Assembly (NCBI GenBank): GCA_050253535.1
Contig: JBFWIW010000051.1
Span: 1 to 22,439, forward strand
Length of the DNA stretch: 22,439 bases
Direction: 5' to 3'
Source: JBFWIW01 sp050253535
Lineage (GTDB): Bacteria > Bacillota > Clostridia > Oscillospirales > Oscillospiraceae
Position numbers and translations under genes: made by a program. Shown in pieces: positions 6,538 to 13,799 of the stretch. The notes under the pieces are model-generated. The model saw nothing but the letters and a program-made list of their open reading frames with translations. It ran no database searches and was not told the origin of the DNA. The first letter of the stretch is position 1. The number at the start of each line of letters is the position of its first letter.

Positions 6538-7254
6538 TCAAACCCTTACCTCCTTAATGGCAAGCTCAAGTTCTATCGTACCTGCGTAATAGGCTTTGCC
6601 GACGATTGCCCCGTCCATCTTTATATCGCGCAGAGCTTTGATATCGGCGTTATTTGCCACGCCGCCGGAGGCGATTATTTTGCAGGATACCGCCGATCGC
6701 AGCGCGCGGAGCTTTTCAATCGGCGGGCCAGAGAGCGTTCCGTCCGTGTCGATATCAGTAAAAACAATCGTTTTTACGCCGAGGGACTCCATTTTTTTTG
6801 AAAACTCTATGGCGTCTATCCCGGAGTCCTCCGTCCAGCCGTGAGTTCTCACCCTGCCGTCCCTTGAGTCGACACCGACGGCAATTCGCTCGCCGTATAT
6901 ATCTGCCGCCTTTTGCACAAAATTGGGGTCAGATACCGCGGCAGAGCCTATGACAATGCGGTATACGCCTAGTTCATCGGCCTTTTCAATATCTGCCATA
7001 GTCCTTATTCCGCCGCCCAGCTCTACCTTAATGCCGCTTAATGCGCAGACTCTTTTGACGATATCGGCATTGCGGCGTACGCCGTCCTTTGCCCCGTCAA
7101 GGTCCACCATATGAATTATTTCAGCTCCGGCCTCACGAAATTTGAGCGCTGTTTCGACAGCGTCCTCCGCAACCTTGTGTACAGTTTCGAAATCTCCTTT
7201 ATGAAGCCTGACGCACTTACCGTCTTTTAAATCTATCGCGGGGAGAACTATCAT
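6538..7254 (-). CDS. hisA: ProFAR isomerase
   Basis: HisA is the (beta/alpha)8-barrel isomerase converting ProFAR to PRFAR, the step feeding HisHF. The 238-residue protein begins MIVLPAIDLKDGKCVRL, with catalytic D8 and second catalytic D129 (VGVDSRDG), plus phosphate-binding GGGIRT (80-84) and ASGGV. It starts 9 nt after the hisH stop. Its last codons and stop lie in a small 7-bp hairpin (6523-6544, GGTTTGA/TCAAACC) without a T-run, at the edge of the unusually wide hisA-hisF gap. Confidence 0.95.
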   Translation of the reverse strand: MIVLPAIDLKDGKCVRLHKGDFETVHKVAEDAVETALKFREAGAEIIHMVDLDGAKDGVRRNADIVKRVCALSGIKVELGGGIRTMADIEKADELGVYRIVIGSAAVSDPNFVQKAADIYGERIAVGVDSRDGRVRTHGWTEDSGIDAIEFSKKMESLGVKTIVFTDIDTDGTLSGPPIEKLRALRSAVSCKIIASGGVANNADIKALRDIKMDGAIVGKAYYAGTIELELAIKEVRV

Positions 7255-7263
7255 CGTCTCACC

Positions 7264-7866
7264 TCAGATCTCACAGAAATTTTTGAGTATGGAAAGCCCG
7301 ATATCGCCGGACTTCTCAGGATGGAACTGACAGCCGAATATATTACCCCTAAAAACGACCGCCGCGACGTCTTCGCCGTATGAAGCCGTCGCCGACAGGT
7401 TTTCCGCTCTCTCGGTCACAGCACAGAACGAGTGCACGAAATAGACAAACTCTCCACCAGAAAAGCCCTTCAGAATGGCACACGGATTTTTGATGTCTAG
7501 GCTGTTCCAGCCTATGTGCGGAAGCTTCAGGCCTGTATCTATCTTCCTGACGCGGCCCGGGATAAGGCCGAGCCCATCCGTCTCCTCGAACTCGTCGCTG
7601 GAATCAAAAAGCATCTGCATACCGAGGCATATACCCAGAAACGGTTTTTCCACGGCAAGTCTCTTAGTGTGCTGCAGTAGTCCGCGCAACCCAAGGTATT
7701 CCATCGCGGCAGGAAACGCCCCGACCCCGGGGAGTATCAGCCGGTCGGCCATTTCCATTTCAGCAACGTCGGAAGTTATTCTGTTTTCATAGCCGAGAAA
7801 ATTCAGCGCGTTAGTCACGCTCATGAGGTTTCCCGCTCCGTAATCAATTATAGCGGTATATCCCAT
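7264..7866 (-). CDS. hisH: Imidazole glycerol phosphate synthase, glutaminase subunit
   Basis: HisH is the class I glutamine amidotransferase that releases ammonia from glutamine and channels it to HisF. The 200-residue protein has the triad: nucleophile C80 (FLGICLGMQ), H182 and E184 (CQFHPEKSG). The oxyanion strand PGVGAF lies near 46-51. Its ATG shares one base with the hisB stop (TAATG), indicating translational coupling. It is separated from hisF by hisA, a common arrangement. Confidence 0.95.
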   Translation of the reverse strand: MGYTAIIDYGAGNLMSVTNALNFLGYENRITSDVAEMEMADRLILPGVGAFPAAMEYLGLRGLLQHTKRLAVEKPFLGICLGMQMLFDSSDEFEETDGLGLIPGRVRKIDTGLKLPHIGWNSLDIKNPCAILKGFSGGEFVYFVHSFCAVTERAENLSATASYGEDVAAVVFRGNIFGCQFHPEKSGDIGLSILKNFCEI

Positions 7867-8444
7867 TAAACGAGCACTCCTTTTGTAGAGACGATATCTC
7901 CCCCGTCAATGCGCACGGCGTCCTTCAGCGAAAGGCCGAGCGATTTAAAAAGCCCCTCGGTTATGTGGTGCGAGTTTTTCCCGTAATGACATTTCTGATG
8001 GAGAGTTATCCCCGCATTAACCGCAAGCGCGCGCATGAATTCTTCAGTCAAACACGCGTCATAATCTCCCATCGCCTCCTGCGGCATGGGCGCGTCGAAT
8101 ACCAGAAACCCCCTTCCGGAAAAATCGAGCGCGGTGAAACAGAGCGCCTCGTCCATCGGGACATATGCCGAGGCAAATCGGCGTATCCCCCGCTTGTCTC
8201 CGAGAGCCTCTTTTATTACCTGCCCGATAACAATGCCCGTATCCTCCACCGTGTGATGCGCGTCAACATTGAGGTCACCTTTCACCGATAGCTTTGCTCC
8301 GAAACCGGCATAAAATAACATAGCCGTCAGCATGTGGTCGAAAAAACCGATTCCTGTGTCTGTCTTTACCTCTCCGCCGTCAAGGCTCAGCGAGAGCGCT
8401 ATATCCGTCTCTTTTGTCGTTCTCTTAAGTTCAGCTTTTCTCAT
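7866..8444 (-). CDS. hisB: Imidazoleglycerol-phosphate dehydratase
   Basis: HisB dehydrates imidazole glycerol phosphate to imidazole acetol phosphate using bound Mn(II). The 192-residue protein is the stand-alone dehydratase, without the phosphatase domain fused in enterobacteria. Metal-binding motifs are DAHHTVED (H63, H64) and NSHHITEGLFK (H159, H160, E163). A GGAGGT site 7 nt before the ATG supports the start, 15 nt after the hisD stop. Confidence 0.95.
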   Translation of the reverse strand: MRKAELKRTTKETDIALSLSLDGGEVKTDTGIGFFDHMLTAMLFYAGFGAKLSVKGDLNVDAHHTVEDTGIVIGQVIKEALGDKRGIRRFASAYVPMDEALCFTALDFSGRGFLVFDAPMPQEAMGDYDACLTEEFMRALAVNAGITLHQKCHYGKNSHHITEGLFKSLGLSLKDAVRIDGGDIVSTKGVLV

Positions 8445-8459
8445 GCTGTGACCTCCAGT

Positions 8460-9740
8460 CTAGTCTTGTTTAAACCGCACTTTTATTGAATTTGCGTGCG
8501 CCGTAAGCCCCTCGGATTCTGCAAACATCACAATATCGCGCCGCGCCTTGCTGAGCGCTTCCCGACTGTATCTTATTACACTCATTTTCTTGAGAAAACT
8601 GTCCACCGAGAGAGGTGAGAAGAACCTCGCCGTACCGGACGTCGGCAAAACATGCGACGGCCCCGCCATATAGTCCCCAAGCGGCTCCGGTGAATTTTCG
8701 CCGAGGAAAACCGCACCCGCGTTATTTATCAGCGGCAGAAGCTCTTCCGCATTTTCAGTCATTATCTCAAGGTGCTCCGGCGCTACCCTGTCCGCGAGCT
8801 CGCACGCCTTCTCGAGCGTATCGCAGACGAGGATGGAACCATAACTTTTAAGCGATGTCTCCGCGATACCACGGCGCTCCAAAAGGGAAATCTGCCGTAC
8901 AAGCTCCGATCTCACCTTTTTGGCGATATCGTATGACACAGTAATAAGTGTCGCGCTTGCCAAAACGTCGTGTTCCGCCTGACTGAGCATATCGGCGGCG
9001 ATATATTCGGGGTTTGCCTTTTCGTCCGCAATTACCAGGATTTCTGAAGGCCCCGCCACCATGTCGATATCTATTTTGCCGAACGCCATCCGCTTTGCAG
9101 CGGCGACATAGGCATTCCCCGGGCCGACGAGTTTGTCGACCTTCGGTATATAGCCCGCACCATAGGTTAAAGCGGCTACGGCCTGCACCCCTCCGACGGC
9201 TATGACACGGTCGACCCCCGCAATAAGGGCTGCCGCCATTACGGCGTTATTCAGATTTTTTGTAGGCGGCGTGACCATTATGATCTCCGAAACCCCCGCA
9301 ACCTTCGCCGGGACGGCGTTCATAAGTACGCTGGAAGGATATGCCGCCCTCCCGCCGGGGACATAGACGCCCACGCGCGAAAGCCCGCGTACGGCCTGCC
9401 CCAGCATACTTCCCTCGCCGACGCGCCATGAGGATGACTTCGGCAGAAGGCGGGACTGGTAGTCCCTTATGTTTGCGGCAGCGCGCTCCATCGCCTCAAA
9501 AAGTGCTGTCGGACAATCCCGCGCCGCTCTCTCGAGATCCCCTCTTGCTAGTTCATAAGGTTCCGCCCCGTCAAGTTTCAGGGAGTATTCGCGTACGGCC
9601 TCAAAGCCGCGTGCACGCACGGCCTCCATTATCTCGGCGGAAACGCGATCGACCTCGGCGTTAATGCCGGCTGCGCGCTCCTTTATCTCATTTATGAGTA
9701 TTTCCTCCGCCGCCGGAGTCACATTCTTGATCTCAACCAT
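8460..9740 (-). CDS. hisD: Histidinol dehydrogenase
   Basis: HisD makes the last two oxidations, histidinol to histidinal to histidine, with NAD+ and a zinc ion. The 426-residue protein is the family's normal length. It shows the NAD region YVPGGRAAYPSSVLM (126-140), the GPGN segment (206-209), zinc/active-site Q254 and H257 (SQAEHD) and the catalytic pair E322-H323 (APEHLE). Its ATG overlaps the end of the hisZ-hisG gene by 8 nt, and no strong ribosome binding site precedes it, so translation is probably coupled to that gene. Confidence 0.96.
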   Translation of the reverse strand: MVEIKNVTPAAEEILINEIKERAAGINAEVDRVSAEIMEAVRARGFEAVREYSLKLDGAEPYELARGDLERAARDCPTALFEAMERAAANIRDYQSRLLPKSSSWRVGEGSMLGQAVRGLSRVGVYVPGGRAAYPSSVLMNAVPAKVAGVSEIIMVTPPTKNLNNAVMAAALIAGVDRVIAVGGVQAVAALTYGAGYIPKVDKLVGPGNAYVAAAKRMAFGKIDIDMVAGPSEILVIADEKANPEYIAADMLSQAEHDVLASATLITVSYDIAKKVRSELVRQISLLERRGIAETSLKSYGSILVCDTLEKACELADRVAPEHLEIMTENAEELLPLINNAGAVFLGENSPEPLGDYMAGPSHVLPTSGTARFFSPLSVDSFLKKMSVIRYSREALSKARRDIVMFAESEGLTAHANSIKVRFKQD

Positions 9741-11355
9741 TTATAAAGCACTCACATTTTTCAATAAAATCGAGTATCTGCCCCTTGTGGAGCTTCATGC
9801 TCGCCGTGTTCACTATCAGTCTCGCACTTACGCCATGTATGGTCTCAACAGGCACTAAACCGTTTGCCTTCAGCGTCGATCCGGTCTCCACGATGTCCAC
9901 AATTGCGTCCGCGAGGCCGAGAATCGGCGCGAGCTCGACGGAACCCTCGATCTTTATAACCGAGACATCCATGCCCTTTTCAGAGAAATAGTTTTTAGCC
10001 ACATTCGGATATTTTGAGGCAACCCTTCGCGTCCTGTAAGTCGCGTAAAAATCTTCTCCTTCTTTAACGGCCAGGGCGAACCGGCACCTGCCGAAACCGA
10101 GATCCAGCACCTCATAGAAGGAGCTGCCGCTCTCGAGTATCGTGTCCTTGCCGACTATTCCAAGATCGCATACTCCGTTTTCAACATAGGTTATAACGTC
10201 CGGTGCCTTCGACATGACGACATCGAGAGGATAATTTCCCACACCGGCCACAAGCTTCCTGCCTGGGCTGCTAACTTCCTCACATTCAAGGCCCATCTTC
10301 TCGAACATATCAATTGACTTTTCCAGAAGCCTTCCCTTGGTAATGGCTATCCTCAGCCTGCCGTTGTCTTTTACGGCGGAAACCTTTAAGCTCTCCTCCA
10401 GCGCACCCGAGTCTATAGCAAAACCGGTCGCCGGCGCATCCACGCCAAAGAACGACAGGAGCTTGTCATATCTGCCGCCGGATAGTATATTTGCCGCCGC
10501 GCCCTTCACATAGCCGCGGAAAACGACTCCGGTGTAATAGTCTATCTGATGAACGAGTCCGAGGTCAAACCTTATCATATCGCCGTATCCACGGCTTGAT
10601 AGCGCGTTATAAAGCTCCCTCAGATAAGAGAGCGCCTCCAACCCCTGTTCCCCATCAAAGAGCGCCGCCGCCTCATCCAGCACTTCCGTGCCGCCGAAAA
10701 GCCGCGAAAGTCTGTTCAGTGCCTTTGCCGCCGGCTGTTCCGAAAACGGCACAAGGAAGTCGGTGAGCGCCGCGAAGTTCTTGCGCTCAATGTAGGACCG
10801 GATGCGCTCCGCCGCGTCGTCGCTCGCACAGAGGCTCTGCACCAGAGCTTTGAAAAAACCGGCATGACCGAGCTCAATCTGGAAATCACCAGCTCCGGCC
10901 GCTTTCAGGGCCTCAATCGCCGTGCAGATCACCTCGATATCGGCGTCTTTTCCACCCGCGCCTATTAGCTCAACGCCGCACTGCGGTATCTCGCGCTCTG
11001 TGCCGTTGTGCGCGTCGCCAGAGCGGAACACCGTCTGGCTGTAGTAGAGACGGTGTACCCTGCTGCTGTCGCGAAGACGCGTGGCGACTACGCGCGCTAT
11101 AGGCATTGTGTTGTCCGGGCGCATGACGAGAATCTTTCCGCTGCGGTCGACGACCTTCATCATAGACTCCTGTGGGATGGGATTACCCGATTTGACGAAC
11201 AGGTCGTAATACTCCACTTCAGGAGTGATTATCTCGCTGTAACCGTATTTTTCAAAAATACCCGTGAGCGCCGCCTCGACCGCTCTCTTTCCGCGGCATT
11301 CCGCAAACAACCTGTCGCGTGTACCCTCCGGTGTGTTTATACTACTCAATTCCAA
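9733..11355 (-). CDS. hisZG: HisZ-HisG fusion, ATP phosphoribosyltransferase
   Basis: This single 540-residue frame joins two proteins usually made separately. Residues 1-330 are HisZ, a catalytically inactive histidyl-tRNA synthetase-like regulatory subunit, with class II motif segments (MRPDNTMPIAR near 78-88; DYYTGVVFRGYV near 272-283; LSGGRYDKLL near 291-300). Residues 333-540 are short-form HisG, which condenses ATP and PRPP in the first, feedback-controlled step. HisG motifs are ITKGRL, the DLGIVGKD segment and the PRPP loop DIVETGSTLKANGL (487-500). As in other short-form enzymes, the C-terminal histidine-binding domain is missing and HisZ would provide control. The linker is only a few residues, with no stop between. 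The start is TTG, with GGAGG at 5 nt. It is the first gene of the operon. Confidence 0.93.
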   Translation of the reverse strand: MELSSINTPEGTRDRLFAECRGKRAVEAALTGIFEKYGYSEIITPEVEYYDLFVKSGNPIPQESMMKVVDRSGKILVMRPDNTMPIARVVATRLRDSSRVHRLYYSQTVFRSGDAHNGTEREIPQCGVELIGAGGKDADIEVICTAIEALKAAGAGDFQIELGHAGFFKALVQSLCASDDAAERIRSYIERKNFAALTDFLVPFSEQPAAKALNRLSRLFGGTEVLDEAAALFDGEQGLEALSYLRELYNALSSRGYGDMIRFDLGLVHQIDYYTGVVFRGYVKGAAANILSGGRYDKLLSFFGVDAPATGFAIDSGALEESLKVSAVKDNGRLRIAITKGRLLEKSIDMFEKMGLECEEVSSPGRKLVAGVGNYPLDVVMSKAPDVITYVENGVCDLGIVGKDTILESGSSFYEVLDLGFGRCRFALAVKEGEDFYATYRTRRVASKYPNVAKNYFSEKGMDVSVIKIEGSVELAPILGLADAIVDIVETGSTLKANGLVPVETIHGVSARLIVNTASMKLHKGQILDFIEKCECFING

Positions 11356-11360
11356 AACTG

Positions 11361-11365
11361 CCTCC
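11361..11365 (-). promoter_or_regulatory. Ribosome binding site fixing the TTG start of hisZG
   Basis: GGAGG on the minus strand ends 5 nt before the TTG at 11355-11353. The first HisZ residues (SINTPEGTRD) follow at once and no ATG or GTG lies in a suitable place, so this site decides the start. Confidence 0.8.
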
Positions 11366-11377
11366 GAATACTTTAGC

Positions 11378-11407
11378 GTATTAGCACGTTACCATATTAC
11401 TATGCAA
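11378..11407 (-). promoter_or_regulatory. Candidate promoter of the his operon
   Basis: On the minus strand TTGCAT (11402-11407), 18 nt and TAATAC (11378-11383) preceded by TG one base away (extended -10) form a plausible sigma-A promoter. An alternative is TTGACT (11409-11414) with TAACGT (11386-11391) at 17 nt. Either gives a leader of about 20-30 nt, leaving no room for a T-box or attenuator. Read-through from the kinase-like gene is possible, since no terminator was seen after it. Confidence 0.45.
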
Positions 11408-11454
11408 AAGTCAACTAAAAACGCGGGATCTGTTTCGTCAGTCTGCACAAAATT

Positions 11455-13785
11455 CTACCATTCACGGTATCCCACCTGCTTCTGGTACTTGACTATAGTC
11501 TTTAAGTTTTCGCGCTCAATATCGCTGAATTTTGAATATACGGTTGCGCTGTCTGCCGTCACCGGCTCGTACCAGCTCTGATTTTCAAAATATTCCTGTA
11601 TGGACTCGGTTTTGAATATCTTTCCGTGTCGGGCGTATATCTCGTTTATGACCATATAGGTATCTTTCCTCGTCATACCCTCGAGGTCGGAATCGGAAAT
11701 GAGCTCAGCGTCCGTCGGCAGAATATATCCGCTTATCTCATCCTCCGGCACTTCCTGAATTACCGGCACATCGGGCATGGCGGGTACCGCAGGCTCCGAT
11801 ATCGGCTCCGGCTCAATTGCCGGTTCCGGATCTGTTTGCGGTACGGATGTCTGTTCATTCTGTCCCGGCTCCTGCTGTACCGGCTCCGTATCTGACGGCT
11901 CGCTCTGCGTAACAGGCGGCATCGTACCGGCATCCGAATTCGACCCCGCCTTCTCCCACGGCCTCACAATAAGCAGCGAGGCGATGATAACTATGGTTAC
12001 GATAACAAAAGATATAACGACCGTCGGATAAAGACCCAGCTGCTTTTTCTCGCGCTTATCCCGGCTCTTCTTCAGATGAGCTCCGGACTTTGCAAGTTTT
12101 TTGTCCTTACTTACGGTTTCCTCTACGGCTTTAATGACATCCTCGGCCAATATTTTCTCGGCGAGTTTCTCTTTTTCATCCGAGGCGGCAATATTCTCTT
12201 TTTCCGCTCTTTCGGAGGATGGCTCCTCAGCCTCTTCGGTCTCTGTTTCTGTGGTAAGACGATGGATTTCAGCGGTCTCCATCTCACCTTCTTGTTTCTT
12301 TTCTTTCTCTTCTAAAAGCGCCTCTACCGCCGGGGCGGGCTCCTTTTCTTTCTCTTCTGAAAGCGTTTCTGCCACCGGGGCGGGCTCCTTTTCTTCCTCT
12401 TCTGAAAGCGTTTCTGCCACCGGGGCGGGCTCCTTTTCTTCCTCTTCTGAAAGCGTTTCTGCCGCCGGGGCGGGCTCCTTTTCTTCCTCTTCTGAAAGCG
12501 TTTCTGCCGCCGGGACGGGCTCTTTTTCTTTCTCTTCTGAAAGCGTTTCTGCCGCTGGGGCGGACTCCTTTTCTTCCTCTTCCGAAAGCGTTTCTGCCGC
12601 CGGGGCGGGCTCCTTTTCTTTCTCTTCTGAAAGCGTTTCTGCCGCCGGGGCGGGCTCCTTTTCTTTCTCTTCTGAAAGCATTTCTGCCGCCGGGGCGGAC
12701 TCCTTTTCTTCCTCTTCCGAGGCAACCTCTGTATCTGCAGAAGGTGCGTCTATCTCCTCAAGGGAAGGGATTTCTGCGGCGGTACGCTTCAATTCCTCTG
12801 CCGTTTCTCTTACTTCTTTCCCGGCCGTTTCTGCCTCAGCCGGCTTGATTTCGGGCTCAGCCGGTTTTTTCACTGTCTCGGCGTTTTTGCGGGCAGTACC
12901 CAGCGCCGTTATAGCGGCCGGCGCCATACGGGCATGCTTCGCCTCTTTAATTTTGAGTTTATTCAGATCATCCAGCATTGCCGCAGCGGAGATATATCTC
13001 TCCATCGGCTCCTGGGCCGTCGCTTTTCTTATTATGTCAATAAGTCGCGGGTCTATCTTTTTACCGCAATGGAGTTCTCCATCCGGCAAAACCCCACCGC
13101 AGAATACATAGCTCATCATCATTCCCAATGAATATATGTCCGCCGCCGTACTGAAAGCCCCGCCCTCTTTGATCTCCGGCGCTTCATATTCGTTTGATAT
13201 GTCCCCGAAAAGGCCGGATCCCGCCCTCTTCAAACACCGACGTACACCGAAATCACTTAGTACGAAGTCTCCCCCATCCTTCACCATGACATTTCCCGGA
13301 TGCACAGCGCCGTGTATGAGTCCAAAACGCCCAAAAACTTCGAGCGCAGTGCATATTTCGCGTCCGAGACGGACTGCTTCTTCAGGCCCGGCCTTTGCCT
13401 TTGCAAAATACACCGGGAGCGGAGTTAAGACAGGCATGCGTATATAGGCCGACCAACCCGGCCAGTCCTCGGTGTCAACAACTGCGAGCTTATGTGTTTC
13501 GGCAATATACGGCGACGAGGCAGAGGAGCACATTGTGAGCTCCCAATTGAGGTCGCTTTTAAACTTGTCGAAATAAGACTTCAGCTCATCAAGGCCGATA
13601 CCCTGTCCGGCAGCGTTGTCTACTGCGGACCTGTCTGGAGGCACAGTTATAACCTTCACTGCGGAATAGACGGGCTTTTCCCCGTCTTTCCGCTCGATCA
13701 GATACACCGCTCCAAAGGGGCCTTTTCCCAGGGTTCCGACAATCTCCCATTCCGGCCATACGGCACTAATATCAAATTCTTTCAA
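11455..13785 (-). CDS. Membrane kinase-like protein with YARHG domain, probable pseudokinase
   Basis: The 776-residue protein has a Hanks-type kinase domain (about 13-275), a charged linker with nine 15-residue repeats (356-490), a Lys/Arg-rich stretch, one transmembrane helix (about 587-608), an extracellular Pro/Glu-rich stalk and a C-terminal YARHG domain (about 700-776, motif NEIYARHGKIF). Many kinase landmarks are intact: glycine loop (GKGPFGAVYL), K44, a candidate helix-C E82, D178-F-G, A202-P-E and R263. The catalytic loop reads HGAVHPGN (158-165) instead of HRDxKxxN, replacing the catalytic Asp by A160 and the Lys by H162. It may therefore bind nucleotide and signal without phosphorylating. 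The start is TTG with AAGGAGGA at 5 nt, 14 nt behind polC, so the two are probably co-transcribed. The signal sensed and partners are unknown. Confidence 0.85.
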   Translation of the reverse strand: MKEFDISAVWPEWEIVGTLGKGPFGAVYLIERKDGEKPVYSAVKVITVPPDRSAVDNAAGQGIGLDELKSYFDKFKSDLNWELTMCSSASSPYIAETHKLAVVDTEDWPGWSAYIRMPVLTPLPVYFAKAKAGPEEAVRLGREICTALEVFGRFGLIHGAVHPGNVMVKDGGDFVLSDFGVRRCLKRAGSGLFGDISNEYEAPEIKEGGAFSTAADIYSLGMMMSYVFCGGVLPDGELHCGKKIDPRLIDIIRKATAQEPMERYISAAAMLDDLNKLKIKEAKHARMAPAAITALGTARKNAETVKKPAEPEIKPAEAETAGKEVRETAEELKRTAAEIPSLEEIDAPSADTEVASEEEEKESAPAAEMLSEEKEKEPAPAAETLSEEKEKEPAPAAETLSEEEEKESAPAAETLSEEKEKEPVPAAETLSEEEEKEPAPAAETLSEEEEKEPAPVAETLSEEEEKEPAPVAETLSEEKEKEPAPAVEALLEEKEKKQEGEMETAEIHRLTTETETEEAEEPSSERAEKENIAASDEKEKLAEKILAEDVIKAVEETVSKDKKLAKSGAHLKKSRDKREKKQLGLYPTVVISFVIVTIVIIASLLIVRPWEKAGSNSDAGTMPPVTQSEPSDTEPVQQEPGQNEQTSVPQTDPEPAIEPEPISEPAVPAMPDVPVIQEVPEDEISGYILPTDAELISDSDLEGMTRKDTYMVINEIYARHGKIFKTESIQEYFENQSWYEPVTADSATVYSKFSDIERENLKTIVKYQKQVGYREW
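12316..12720 (-). repeat. Nine tandem 45-bp units in the kinase-like gene
   Basis: Residues 356-490 are nine near-identical 15-residue units of the pattern SEE(E/K)EKE(P/S)APAAETL, with a shortened tenth unit continuing to about residue 500. At DNA level each unit is 45 bp and differs at only a few bases; most changes are Glu/Lys, Pro/Ser and Ala/Val swaps. Such identity suggests recent expansion, and copy number may vary between strains. The repeat lies on the cytoplasmic side, between kinase domain and membrane. Confidence 0.9.
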
Positions 13786-13790
13786 GGCTC

Positions 13791-13798
13791 TCCTCCTT
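13791..13798 (-). promoter_or_regulatory. Ribosome binding site fixing the TTG start of the kinase-like gene
   Basis: AAGGAGGA, nearly a full complement of the 16S rRNA 3' end, lies in the short gap after the polC stop and ends 5 nt before the TTG at 13785-13783. It is strong enough to fix the non-ATG start and to give efficient initiation. Confidence 0.85.
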
Positions 13799-13799
13799 T

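Noticed and set aside
11356..11454. T-box or histidine attenuator before the his operon
   Set aside because: The gap is only about 100 nt, the likely leader 20-30 nt, and there is no T-box sequence, terminator or His-rich leader peptide.
12324..12725. Minus-strand Arg/Lys-rich repeat frame
   Set aside because: It is another frame of the same tandem repeat; a repeat unit divisible by three keeps several frames open.
12101..13111. Long plus-strand open frame, Ser/Ala-rich and repetitive
   Set aside because: It is the antisense image of the 45-bp repeats in the kinase-like gene. The sense frame has kinase, membrane and YARHG domains and a strong ribosome binding site.
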